This document shows positions 22,173 to 38,434 of a stretch of 64,000 nt of DNA, piece after piece. Position 1 is the first letter of the stretch. Each line of letters opens with the position of its first letter. The stretch comes from Ancylostoma caninum. Taxonomy: Eukaryota; Nematoda; Chromadorea; Rhabditida; Ancylostomatidae. Made by a program: the position numbers and the translations under genes. The notes beneath the pieces are model-generated. The model made no database searches, was not told the origin of the DNA, and worked only from the letters and a program-made list of their open reading frames with translations. Location of the stretch: NCBI GenBank assembly GCA_037903475.1, contig JBAJFG010000034.1, positions 620,001-684,000 on the forward strand, read 5' to 3'.

Positions 22173-22651
22173 CTACAATGAAAAACGGTTGCGGGGAAAA
22201 CTCGTCCGGCCCCGCCCACCCGTGGCGGGACCAGCCAACTCTGCCAGCCGCCACCCCTTTAATTTAGGAGCAGCGGGTCTCTTATTTTAACTCACAGCAA
22301 TAACTACTGTTAAGATAGACAAACAGGTTTTGAAGTCTTTGGTGATAACCTTCACGCATCATTTCCGAAGCGTTATAAAGTGTCGAGAACCTAGGCATCC
22401 CTGCGACTAATAAGTTGGAATATACATGATGAATCAAAAGCAACTTGGTACTCTTCACGCTGCAATACATCTATGATCACTGTTTTCTGAATTCTGAATT
22501 GAATTAGTGACAGTTTTTGATTCGTGGTGGCGCGACTCTCAGGTACTGGTGCGATACGATTTTCAATCCCTACACGTCTAGCAACATAAGTTAACAACTA
22601 AAGATTGAGTGGTTGTTACAGTGGCAGTGAAGACATCGTGATGAACAGAGA

Positions 22652-22795
22652 ATGTCCTGCAACGTCGACTACCAGTTGCTTCACTTATTGAAGGAACAAC
22701 TTCCAGATACCATTCGACGCTGTGTTAATGGTATCAGGAATCATCTTGTGAACAAGATCTGGTCCAGCCACTATTATCAATTAAAGCATATTTGA
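22652..22795 (+). CDS. Small 47-codon ORF, unassigned
   Basis: ATG at 22652 opens a frame beginning MSCNVDYQLLHLLKEQLPD and ending before TGA at 22793-22795. Amino-acid composition (heptad-like Leu spacing, basic residues) looks more protein-like than the repeat-derived frames nearby. It lies in one of the few unique stretches in the repeat nest. There is no family match, no clear trans-splice acceptor and no conserved neighbour. It may be an exon of a longer gene, a remnant, or chance. Confidence 0.2.
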   Translation: MSCNVDYQLLHLLKEQLPDTIRRCVNGIRNHLVNKIWSSHYYQLKHI

Positions 22796-23486
22796 ATGCG
22801 CGAGATATAAATAACTCCGGAAGACTTTCATCGAAGTAGTCGTCACTACTCAAGTACGGGTGTAGGTCGTACGGCGCGATTCTTCGGGTGGCAGAATAGA
22901 CAGGCTTAGTATGGGGCGCACTACTACCACCCGATTAACGCGTCGCGGTTTGCCTGGCAGAGCAACTCGTCCACCTTTTCGGCATTACTCTACGGTGGAA
23001 GAGATCGTACAGAGTTACAGATAACTCTACGTAACAAACCTTTGAAATTAGGTTTGTGTGCTGCACTTTTATATAGAATTGATAGGGTTTTGAAGAAACT
23101 AGTCTTCATACATCAACTTCACGTCAAGTATTTAACTTTGATAGGAGTCATTCTTAACACCCCCGAAATGTTGAAGAACTTTAGAAAGCCAGAAGTTCGG
23201 GTAATTCATTGTTTCAGCAGTTTGAAAAATCTACATATTAGAACTATTTATTCGGATGTTCCAGGAAGCTTTTTATCCTAACAGAGCATTCGCTGGGCTT
23301 CCATAGGAATTTTCTTGTTTTGACAGTACATTCACTTGGGTATTCAGATGAGCTTTATGTTCGAAACTTTCGTCCATCCGTATACCCTAAAAACCAGCAG
23401 GATGCAGGGTGGTAGGATGGCGCTCAGACCTCGTCTGTCCATAGTCCCAACCGAAGAATCGCGCCGCCCCCCACCCCCCTCAAATA

Positions 23487-23756
23487 CAGTGGACGTCAAT
23501 GGCGGTGGCCCATCCGCGGCCTCGAAAAGGACGCCGCGCAACCGCGCCGCAGCCACATGGATCGGTGTCGTCTGCCGCCGGAATGCTATCCCTAGGGGCT
23601 TTTCTTCCCGATTCGATCGGAAATGTTTAAAACGAGTAGAAAAGCCGCTAGAAATAGCATAACAGCAGCAGGAGACATCCTTTATGGCGCGCGCAGCGCG
23701 GTTGGGCGACGTCCCTTTCGAGGCCGCGGGTGGGCCACCGCCATTGACGTTCACTG
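23487..23756. mobile_element. Element C, copy 2 (270 bp)
   Basis: Same length and ends as copy 1: CAGTGGACGTCAATGGCGG on the left and inverse CAGTGAACGTCAATGGCGG on the right, with TA at 23485-23486 and 23757-23758. The interior has CTAGAAATAGCAT and GCGCGCGCAGCGCGG in common with copy 1. A degenerate right half of the family lies at about 27445-27535, in clh-6 intron 5. Confidence 0.85.
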
Positions 23757-24429
23757 TACACTCCAGCAGAATACTTAAACCAAAGAGAAGATTCTGGAAA
23801 ACGATATCAGCGTTGTAGCTCTTATAGACGACTACATTAAACGACGTCATCCCGCGTTCATGGAAATAATATCTAGATTCTCCATAATGGATAATCCTCT
23901 TGGTATAGAAATTCAGATGCTTGTTCTGAAGTTTATGGTACAAACACCGCTTCTCGAGCCTTATACAAGCACATGCATACTCGCAAGGAAAGGCGGCTCC
24001 TATTCTTCATGTGCAGTTATCTCAGTTTTCAATTGTTTTATGAATGAAAGATCAAGCTCTGCTTTCTTATGGAACTTGTTCTCGGTTCTGCTACTTCTAC
24101 TTTTTACTCTCGTTCAACTATTTTCAACAACGGCATTTAACTGATCTGCGACACCGGTGTTTCAGTCGTATTGCAAAAAAGCATCCTCTAAAAAGGGAAC
24201 AAAAAACATAGTTTTGAATGTTGCATCCATGCCTGTTTTCTCACGACTCGAAGCGATAGTATTTTTGCTAAGAATTCAGTAACTATTCAAGGAAACTGCC
24301 AAAAATGTGGAACATTCAAAGGAAGCCACTTTTGAAACATGCGGGCATCGTCACGTGCACAAACAACGGAAGAAAACGAAGCATTGTGTTTGACGAAACA
24401 ATAATGAGTGATGATAAGAGAGCCGCTGC

Positions 24430-24520
24430 TCCTAAATTAAAGGGATGGCTGCTGAAAGCGTTGGCTGGTCCCGCCACAAGTGGGCGGAGTCGGACGAGTT
24501 TTCCCCGCAGCCGTACTTTC
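24430..24520 (-). repeat. Unit D fragment, inverted, with empty element A site
   Basis: On the minus strand this reads TACAACGAAAGTACGGCTGC, then GGGGAAAACTCGTCCGACTC, then on to GGAGCAGCGGCTCTC. The uninterrupted GAAAGTACGG is the pre-insertion state of the site occupied by element A at 18192-18815. It abuts a TTAA element at 24534. Confidence 0.65.
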
Positions 24521-24533
24521 GTTGTAGATTTAA

Positions 24534-25285
24534 AGGCAGCATCCATGAAAATTTTCAACTCCAAGATAACCTTAGGTTTTCGACCATGAAGAACACGAAT
24601 ACGAGGGTCAATTCTACTTGAAAGTCACCGGAAAACAATTTTCGGATACTCTGAATTTGCTGCGATTGAACAAAACGGTCGAGTTGTCAGGCTTGGGGTA
24701 GGGCAAAAAGTCGATAAGACTGACTTGATCGCCACGTATATCCTCAATGGTTTTGGATCATTTCGTGGTTTTACAGCATATTCAAGTCAGAAAAGAAGAG
24801 AAATCAGAAGAAAATGAAGTGTGGGCTGCACAGACTTACTGGTGAAGAAGAAACGAGTACAAGTGAGAAAGAATGGAAAAGAAATAGTACAAACACACAA
24901 AATAGGAAGAAATGGATGTTATAAGAAGAGAAAATGGAAAACAGCTGGTGAAAAGTAAGATTAGAAAGCAAACAGACAGTTGCAGCTACAGGGGTGTAAG
25001 AGTGGTAGAGAAAAGTGCGCGGAACAAGATTTTTTTCAAGGAGAAACTGAGCGATTGTAGGTGAAAACAGCTGATCCGTTCCAACATCGCCCACGGCTAT
25101 TTCTGCGCAGCAGGTCAACTCGTACCAGCAGGCTGGGTTCGAAATGTTGAACTGATGTTAGACTTGTGATATCTCATGAAATGAGGGGTCTCTGATAGCA
25201 CTTCCATCACAGAATTGTCGGGACAATGCCTGAGGTTCGAAAATTCTCAAAAGTTCGAAGTTGAAGATTATCGTGGGTGCTGCCT
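24534..25285. mobile_element. Family P element, 752 bp, TTAA flanked
   Basis: Ends AGGCAGCATCC and (inverted) AGGCAGCACCC, with TTAA at 24530-24533 and 25286-25289. The right flank TTAACGGCGAG is the terminus of element F/unit D, the same kind of site used by the palindrome at 17710. The interior is AT-rich and shows no transposase frame. Length and interior differ from the other two family P copies, so only the ends are shared. Confidence 0.65.
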
Positions 25286-25302
25286 TTAACGGCGAGTCCA
25301 TA

Positions 25303-25523
25303 GGCGCTATTTATGGTTGATGCGCGTCAAATTTGACGCGTCCGCCTAAAATTTCACAAAGTTTTCGCGATGTCTCGATGCGGCGAAGATCAAAACGCAG
25401 TTTGTTCCGTCGCGACTGCAAAACCAGGAACATTCGCATCCTGCCAAGAATTCTTTTCTCCTCATCGTTCTGTACTGTGTATCGCCGCGTCAGATTTGAC
25501 GCGCATCAACCATAAATAGCGCC
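25303..25523. mobile_element. Element F, intact copy (~221 bp)
   Basis: Ends GGCGCTATTTATGGTTGATG and inverse GGCGCTATTTATGGTTGATG match for about 38 bases, including GCGTCAAATTTGACGCG, itself palindromic. The interior (AAAACCAGGAACATTCGCAT, GAATTCTT) is shared, inverted, with unit D. This suggests D units arose around an F element. Confidence 0.75.
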
Positions 25524-25829
25524 ATAAATAACAAGTTATTGCGAGTGCTTGGTTCAAAAAATTCGCAACGCCGCACAATAGCGTGTTTTGTACGCGACTG
25601 CACCATCTACTTTTGGAGTCGTCTCAATTTACAATATGCGGCCATAAATTTGGTTTGTTATGAGTAAGCCATATTTCGAGGCTACTGTTGTCATTTTTTT
25701 TTCAAGTTCTGTCGTAGATTCTTCCCTATGCCGGAATAGACTTCGTTACAGCTAAATGAACGTCTTCTTTCATGTGGTCTTATCTGGGATATCCTGGATT
25801 CCTCTTATTATTTTCAGGTTTTTGGCGTA

Positions 25830-31320
<5,491 letters not shown>

Positions 31321-31767
31321 ACTTTTACACAGTCAAATCGCTAGGTATATTTACTTATATCCGGAATCAAAATAGGTTATTTTTCCGTGTTTGTTGTTAA
31401 TAATGGGTAGTCCCAGTACTTGTATGTGTATGTATTACATGCTTTGAGCGAGGCTCTTGTTGCCAACTTGTGATCTGGTAGACACTTGTGTTAGCACTTC
31501 ATATAACCTCCAGAACTACTAAGACCTTTGTTCAGGTTAGTCCCGGTAAGATTCTGTCGTGATTATGTTGCTTAAAATGGGTATTTAGTTTTAATTGTCA
31601 GCATTTCTCAACAATGACCATATCCTGGACATTTCTCTCAACATTTGTAATAAAAAGTTGTTCGTGGTTTTATACTCTGAGATTTCCCGGTAGGCATTAC
31701 CGCTGTACTTTTAACGACGAGATGAATGTTTTGTTTGTTTTTTAGTTTGAAGAACTCCACTTTAGAA
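31321..31767 (+). promoter_or_regulatory. clh-6 / EMC10 intercistronic region, operon-like
   Basis: The genes are head-to-tail with 447 bases between stop and start. AATAAA at 31649-31654 can end the clh-6 mRNA. About 90 bases later the pyrimidine-rich TTTGTTTGTTTTTTAG (ending 31745) forms a strong acceptor 22 bases before the EMC10 ATG. This poly(A)-to-acceptor spacing is typical of nematode operons resolved by SL2-type trans-splicing. No independent promoter motif is evident. Confidence 0.5.
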
Positions 31768-33140
31768 ATGTTGATACAATTATTAGGCACCCTTGTTGGC
31801 GCTTGTGTTGCGGAATGGACCGTAGATTTGGAATACTCTTTAAATAGTAGGTTTACTGTGTATCTCAGTACTGTATTGTTGGTCTTACCAGTGAGGAATA
31901 CATGTTTTTGTTGAATTTAGATTTCAAAGATGTCTATCCTCTTGGCAAAATTGAACTGCGGCGGTCGTATGATGGAAACTTCACCGGTATATTCAAAGCT
32001 GCAGCCGGTTCTCGTCTGGCTGAACGGATGAGCAGTGATCCATTATCGGACTATCAAGTGTTAGCGAGGAGTTCCACGCATCAGAAGGATCAACTCTTGT
32101 CGACGAGTAAATCGGTACGTCGCTTCTATATGGTCTCTTCGTCTCTTCTATGGTACATGTTGACTTAATTTCCCTCTGCAAACTCTCTTCGTTGTTATTG
32201 AGTTGAGTCGGATGCCATGTAGTATTTGTTCTTCCAGTGTCTGCTTCTACAATCCAAACTTTTCCACGTATTCTGGCTGTCAATTGATGCAGAGCGACAG
32301 CTGGTCCATTCTGTGACGGTATTCCCAGATTCATTAGCAGCTGGTGATAGCCCTCTGGATTCAACCGCGGTCTGCTCACAACAGTCAGTTGCCGCGTCCA
32401 CACAACCCAATGCAGTTGTGCATGTCACTACGAAAGCAGTGCTTCCAACGTGAGTTTTGATTTCTACGTTCTGTTTAGCACATTTCTCTAGTGCGGGTGT
32501 GGAGCATTGCACCTGGAAAGAGTGTTGCATGCAGGCGCTACGATTGGCTCGTTCAAACAGTCGCTCTTTTCACATTTTCATAACGACGTTTTCCGACCCT
32601 ACAGCTCTGCTTTCTAGGCCAGATACACAGTTATTTGTACAAATGATGGAGAAGGAGCGGAGAGCTCGACAACATGGCGCAGAAGCAGATGATCGCAGCT
32701 TTTTGGCGAAATATGTAAGTAGTTCAAGATGTTGCAAGGTTCTCCTTGAGTAAAATGTGAGTAAAATGTTTTGTTCTGCTAGAGAAATGCATGTATAGTG
32801 GTAATAGTAGGTGTTCAAGTATTTACCTAGCCTTTTTTCCTGGGAAACAAACGGAGCTCAGACGCGGAGCTGCGAGTCTTTTGGGGCAGAGCCAGAAGCA
32901 ATTATATGTGCGAATGTTAGATCTTGGATTGACTTTTATCTATGAACCAGAACTACTGAAGTATTGCTTCAATAAAAAAAAATTTCTGCGGATTCTTCCA
33001 ATACCTTTTTATCAACAGTTTGGTTCTCAAGAGATTTTCGAAGAATGGTATGTTGTTTTCAGTGGATGTACATAGTTCCCGTTGTGATTTTCGTCGTCAT
33101 ATCGAACGCTATGACACCGGAAGGAGGAGGCGAAGGATAA
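31768..33140 (+). CDS. EMC10: ER membrane protein complex subunit 10
   Basis: EMC10 is a lumenal/membrane subunit of the ER membrane protein complex, which inserts tail-anchored and multipass proteins. Exons: 31768-31846, 31921-32114, 32238-32449, 32492-32714, 33063-33140. Frames join throughout, giving 261 residues; human EMC10 has 262. The N-terminal MLIQLLGTLVGACVA is a short signal peptide with a small residue before the likely cleavage point. The next EWTVDLEYSL corresponds to the start of the beta-rich lumenal domain. The C-terminus is diagnostic: SFLAKYWMYIVPVVIFVVIS is the single membrane anchor preceded by the conserved FAKYWMY-type motif, then a short Gly/Glu tail. It is second in a possible three-gene operon. 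Exon 4 is read without an intron through 32492-32714; a smaller exon is possible there. The central domain is weakly conserved, so the call rests mainly on both ends and overall length. Confidence 0.9.
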
Positions 33141-33493
33141 CGAAACCGCGTAGGCTTCCTATTTCGAGTCGTTTCAAGTTTTACCTGAGCTCAAACGGAT
33201 CTAATAAGCTCATCATGCCGTTTTCTTTGATGTTGTGCACCTTGTTATAATTTCTCACCATTCTTTCATTCTAAAAAGGCAGAGCGAATGTTTTGTGATT
33301 GTTTGTTAGTCATTTGTTCACCTCATAACTATTTATTACTAATCTGCTTTCTTATGCTTTGTGATAAATGTTTCGATATGAATTGTGTGGTGCTTTCCAC
33401 AGGTTTAACCTGTCCAAATTACCTCTACTTCATTTGTTTTCTTGTTTCCAAGAATTTAATACTTCATGAGTTTATTGGTGGGATTTTAAGGTA
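33141..33493 (+). promoter_or_regulatory. EMC10 / mrps-28 intercistronic region
   Basis: 353 bases separate the two coding regions. The gap is T-rich, contains GATAAA near 33362 and ends in a TTTTAAG acceptor (33490) three bases before the mrps-28 ATG. This is compatible with a downstream operon cistron that is trans-spliced. A short independent promoter cannot be excluded. Confidence 0.4.
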
Positions 33494-35128
33494 ATGAGGG
33501 TGGTTGCCCGCTCATTGAAGCTTGGCTCTACCCTTATTAGGGCATCTACGTTTCGGTATTGTTCTGCTGCCGAGTCGTCGGGATCAAATGCAACTCCTGC
33601 AACTCCCTCTAGCTCCACGGATGATTTTGATGAATTTGTGGATAGTCTCGGACGTGACATCACTGACATGAATAAGGTATGTTACTATTTTGTACTTCTC
33701 CCTATTTTTTATTCTTACTATTATAGGGTTTAACATTTTCGCGAATGTTGAGACAATCCAAATTCGTGCAATTGGGTGACTTCAATGGACGTCTCGTTAC
33801 TGGACGCATCGTACACCGTGTTCAGGTTGGTGGTGTTTCATTATCAAATTCGGCGATCATAGCTATGTTAAAATCCCTAGGACGATCTCTACATCGACTT
33901 TGGATTGAAATTCAACGCAGTGTGTAAAGCGCCGGCCGTGAATTCTGAGTGAGCTTTTCGAGCAGATGTTTGCTGCTTTTCTTGTGACTCAGCTGGATTT
34001 CGCACATTATTCAAGGGCATATCGTGAAGGAGCTACTGTTCTGTTACGGTTGCATGATCCTGAGTTGAGTGAGCGATTCCTGGGATCGGAGCACGACTTG
34101 ACTCTGCTGGAGGCAGATGCTACACTTGTCCGGCTACTTCGTCCTGCGTCTGGAAGAGGTAGCATAATTCTAATTTGCTGCTGTTGGAGTGAATTCGTTC
34201 TTGTGAGAAGGGGAATTGGGCAGATATCTGTCTTCACTAACTAAATGTTCTTATATTAGTTGGCTCTGCCTTGCTCTAGGTACTGCCATAATTTTATTTT
34301 TTCCCTGTAGTTCTCTCACATTTATTTTTCCTTTACAAATGGAATTTTGGAAACGTCCTGTTGTATTGAACTGTTTTTTCTTCCGAAATAACAGTGGATC
34401 CATTTAACGGCTGCATTTTTTTGAAGCAAAATCCTGGAATTATTTCGTTTTTTTCTCCCTTTTTTCTTTCTTTTTTTTTGATTTTGTTTCTTGCATAGAT
34501 ACAATTACCTAGAATGGGTATTGTCGCTACAATTCTGGTACCACCTCACAATCCCGAGGCAACAACACCGCGACGCGTTTCTCTCAGACCGTGTTTATAC
34601 TTCGCCGCGGCGCGAACTTAGCGCACATGGAAACTGTTCCTATGCGCTCTCACACAATGACTTTACTATCCTTCGTGTCACCCATGTTGTGGAAGTCGCT
34701 GTGGCGTCATACCATGCAATGAAGTATAAGCACAGCCTAATGCTGGTATGCTGGTATTGATAGGTGCACGCATTATTTTTATCGTAACGAGTCATATCGA
34801 TCTTCCCGCGTTGTAACTCCTTATGAGGATTCTCGTGATGCATGTCAGGATGCATCAAAGCAATGAGTCAGTGCAGCTAAACTGCGTCGCTGCAATAATT
34901 TTTTGGTTTCTGCGGTATCAGTGGAATTAAAACTGAGCCAAAATGACTGTGAATATACAAAAATATAGTGTCGTCAAATCAGAATCTACTTCTTCTTATT
35001 CCTAGTTGTTTCAATAGGGTCAACATCTATTCCATTTATATTTTCTTCTAGGAAGTGAGAAAGCAAGGATGCCACGAAAGGCATCTGATGACGCTCCAGC
35101 TGCCGATGCGGTGCCCGCAACTGCCTAA
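33494..35128 (+). CDS. mrps-28: Small mitoribosomal protein bS1m (MRPS28)
   Basis: The protein belongs to the mitochondrial small ribosomal subunit. Exons: 33494-33676, 33727-33825, 33881-33948, 34016-34158, 35052-35128. They total 570 nt, or 189 residues; human MRPS28 has 187. The start MRVVARSLKLGSTLIRAS is basic and Ser/Thr-rich without early acids, as expected for mitochondrial import. Family blocks: FSRMLRQSKFVQLGDFNGRL, VTGRIVHRVQDDLYIDFGLK, NAVCKAP and LRLHDPELSERFLG, corresponding to the S1-like core. The tail is Ala/Asp-rich and likely disordered. The start is three bases after an AAG acceptor. Exon 4 is taken from the AAG acceptor at 34013-34015 because only that choice keeps frame; an apparent better site at 33992 would break it. 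Intron 4 (893 nt) holds AT-rich DNA and no obvious gene. Confidence 0.93.
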
Positions 35129-38033
35129 TCGGAGGAAATCTCAAATAATTGAATGAAATCAGGATCTTTTGATGACTTAGTTAATTTTAGGATATTTCGT
35201 TGATTTTTATTGTTATGATCTTTATTGTGTTGATAAATGCTTTGTTTGAAGGTGTGAGGGCGCCGTGTGACAGTCTTGAGCGCTTAATTAGGCAAAAAAA
35301 GAGAATAAAAATACCTTGGCATTTAGGAATCTCATCCACATTGTCGGCTGAATGTAGTTACAGAACATTTTTTGCCCAATGTATCAGTTTGGAAGTGAGA
35401 CAGGCTACTGCAAAGTAATAGTGCATGTGTTTACGACTATTCGGATCATGTGCAGTACGCTAGGTTTTGGGATTAGTGCTGTATTTTTCATCACATTCAG
35501 GTGGAAGCTTGAGCAGCAAAAAAAATCGTTCGGGAACTGGAATATCTTAGCGACCCACTAAAAGTCAGCGAAGGGTTGAATGTTCTTGGAATTGATTCGG
35601 AGTGACATGTACTTCTTGGAAGAAAACTTGCGAAACTTTTATCTCTTATTCATTCCAGAAAAGTTCCTCATTGTTATGTATGGTAGTGGAGCTAAATAAA
35701 TGAACTGTAGGGTTGTACACAGTAAAGTATGCAAGACAGGCCTCAAATCGGTCTACTAATCGGTCAGTTTCTTTCACACTGGGATTGAATCACACAAGGG
35801 AAGTGCAAGAAATTAAGCTGCTAATCCAAGACGAAACCTATATAGCTAGAAAGCGTGTCCAAAATGATGTTGCAGGCCATACTTGAGACTTGCTAAGTGG
35901 TCCAAAGAAGCTTTGAAAAAACTGCGAAACGGACGCACATGGCAGGGGTTGATCTGGCGAGCTTCTCCACGAAAAGCGAGAAACTTACTCCTGCACCACA
36001 ACCATCTGGGATTGGTGACTGGTGCTCGTACGGCCCTAAATATACCCTTGCAAAGAACGGGTGTAACTCCTTGCAGAGGCAAGACGCAGAAAAGATGGAA
36101 GCAGACGTGAAACCAGCGTCGCGAACTGCACAAGATTTTTTACCCCAAGCCACAATTTCCTATTATCCATAGTATCCTCCTTTGGTCAGCATGGTTGGAA
36201 ATCATCTACATAGGATTCTGAGCGGGCAGGTTGTCGTAACCCAGTGCACCGACTGTCATAGGTCTTCCTAGGATTCTGTGGCTCCAATGAGAAGCATTTT
36301 GTACATCCATCTTGAATTTCATGATGGAAGGAGAGTCTCATTTGTTTCGTTGTTTAACAAGTTTTGAGTTCGTTCTGTTCACTTTTCCTTCAAACTTCTG
36401 GTTATGGCGCACTTTATAGTGCATAAATAAACAAATAAGTAAATTTACCAGATTTCAAGTATCGGCCGTAACATCATCCTGGACAGGCTCTCTACCCATA
36501 TAGGTCTCGTCATGGATTAGCAGCTTATCTTTGTGCACTACCCTTGCCAGTCAGGTAGTGAAATTATGATTCTTCGTAGAGAGTCAGGATACGCAGAGCG
36601 GATACGCACGGATACGCACTTTCAAGCCTGTAGCTATACTGGCTGACTTGAAATACTAAGAATTAATTTTGTTTTACGTTATGCAGACTGGATCCCACTT
36701 CGTTCAAGATCTGTGGGCCAGAAATATCGAAAGTATTTAATCCTTAGAATGGAATATGCTAGTAGGAAAATACTAGTTTTCCTCGAATCCACCAAAAAAT
36801 CAATAGCGTTTGAGGGCAACCAACCAACTGCGAATATATTGAGGGTGGGAATCGACTGTGTTCACTCGTTCGTTTTTTTTTTCTTTGACGACAGAGGCAT
36901 TTGCACTCTGGTGCATCGCAGTCGTTTCGCCCTCAAAGTCGATTTCGGCGGCGAAAGAATCCATCTATCAGTAGGTCTCCGCTACAAATCATTCCATTTC
37001 TTTACTGCTTCTAGCACTGAGCCTTCTTACGAATCAGTGATGCTTAGTACTGTTGTTTTCATTTTGTTCCTGGATCAAATTTCATGAGCAGAGCAAAGCT
37101 AGTACAAACAGCTGGCAAAATATCCAGGATGATGGCTTTGCATCTGCTCTGATATTTAGATAATGTGTTCTAGGAAAAAATCAAAACTGCTAACAAAAGG
37201 GATTCTACTTGAAATGTGCTAATCGATATATTGAGTGCAGTGCATTGACTTTAACGAGATTTGTTTCCCGCTATTTAATCAGTAATCAAAAACTGCTTTT
37301 TATTGATATAACCAAAATTATTAAAATTCAGTTAGATTCACATAGTTATGATTTTGGTCGGAGAATTGGTTGTGTTACTTATGAGACGCGGTCGTTTTCG
37401 ATCGATATTATTTTTTCTGACGCGCAGACGCGCCTCGTAATCTGTGAATGCACCGCAAATCATAGCTTTTCAGCTCTAACATATGTCAATCTAATGCCCA
37501 AGTGTTCATGTGCATTACATTTAGGAGAATACATTTTAACAGAATAAAATGTTTTGCTCATCAGATCTTAGTTTTCTCCGACAATTTTTCGTTTACTCAA
37601 GCCACAAGCCATCTGGTAGGCTTACACTCTTGCATCTGAAATGTATCGAATTCAGCTATTTAATGGTAGAAACTATAGAATTCTTGCGGTGAAGCATTTT
37701 ACAGCACCCCTCAAAAACGTGGAGATTGTGTAATTCTGCGTGCTGCCATTCCAGTTACGCGAATTTTTCATACTGCGATGAAACAGGGGTAGGCCCTGGA
37801 TATTTGCTAGTGAAAGTTCATTACTAACACGACTACCTGATTTTCTGTAAAACCCTTTTGCAATTTGAGGCTCTTAGATTGAGTTAGCACACACAAGGTT
37901 AGCTATGAAATCTTCAATTAATCCTTCGATAACAATATTGGAAAACTTCGAATAGAAAGTCGATCTCAATTTACTTTATATAAAAATCTGGCGAAACACT
38001 CAATTCTTTCTTCATTTGATCACAGGTAGCAGG

Positions 38034-38271
38034 CAGTGGCGGACGCAGAAAGTGGGCAGGAGGGGGGGGGGGCGTGAGAAAAAAGTGAGGTCTCCGCCGC
38101 TTTAGGGATCCAGATGGAAAATAAAATAATAAAAATATCAATTATAATAATAAATAATAAATAATGTTAAAAATAATAAAAAAAATAAACAATTAAAAAT
38201 AAACAATACAAGATTTTTAGTTGTATTGTGAATAATTTCGAAAACGGCGCCCCCCCCTGCGTCCGCCACTG
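38034..38271. mobile_element. hAT-type MITE with 8-bp target duplication
   Basis: The terminal inverted repeat CAGTGGCGGACGCAG (38034-38048) is matched exactly by CTGCGTCCGCCACTG (38257-38271). The 8-base flank GTAGCAGG is present on both sides (38026-38033 and 38272-38279). CAGTGGCGGA-type ends with an 8-bp duplication define hAT elements. The interior is AT-rich with AATAAT repeats and a G-run, with no transposase. The intact duplication suggests relatively recent insertion. Confidence 0.92.
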
Positions 38272-38434
38272 GTAGCAGGATTAACTAACGTTCAAGAGCG
38301 TCTGAGACCTGCGATTGGTCAGTCCGTCGGGCTTGACCAATCACAGAGTGGACCCGCCATACCCCCCCCCCCTCCTCCCCCATCCCCCATTATTTCCCCC
38401 TCATGGGTTGGAGAGACCACTTGCTTATTCAAGG

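Larger units (their letters stand above)
17178..25829. other. Nested repeat cluster between the SANT-like gene and clh-6
   Basis: Nearly all of 17.3-25.5 kb consists of inverted-repeat elements of at least six families (here A-F and P) plus a direct repeat unit D, inserted into each other. GC content is visibly higher than in the surrounding AT-rich DNA. Long ORFs, such as 208-codon frames at 18260-18886 (-) and 19292-19918 (+), run through palindromic repeats, change between copies and carry no domain. 22320-23480 is non-repetitive and includes a small ORF (22652-22795). 25530-25810 is the clh-6 upstream region. Missing 5' exons of the SANT-like gene could lie within or beyond this nest; I could not find them. 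Confidence 0.8.

Noticed and set aside
23042..23281. LRR/F-box-like reading of the unique segment in the repeat nest
   Set aside because: Only short Leu-rich stretches (SLKNLHIRTIY) suggest it; no repeat periodicity, start or splice site supports it.
25100..25240. tRNA-like B-box (GGGTTCGAAAT, GGTTCGAAA)
   Set aside because: No matching A-box, acceptor stem or anticodon arm could be folded around either hit.
33966..34015. Acceptor at 33992 for mrps-28 exon 4
   Set aside because: It looks strong (GACTCAG) but puts the conserved LHDPELSERFLG segment out of frame with the preceding exon; the AAG acceptor at 34015 restores it.
35846..36172. Overlapping open frames on both strands
   Set aside because: No frame has a family motif, and three frames are open at once, which is more likely a composition effect or an old repeat than a gene.
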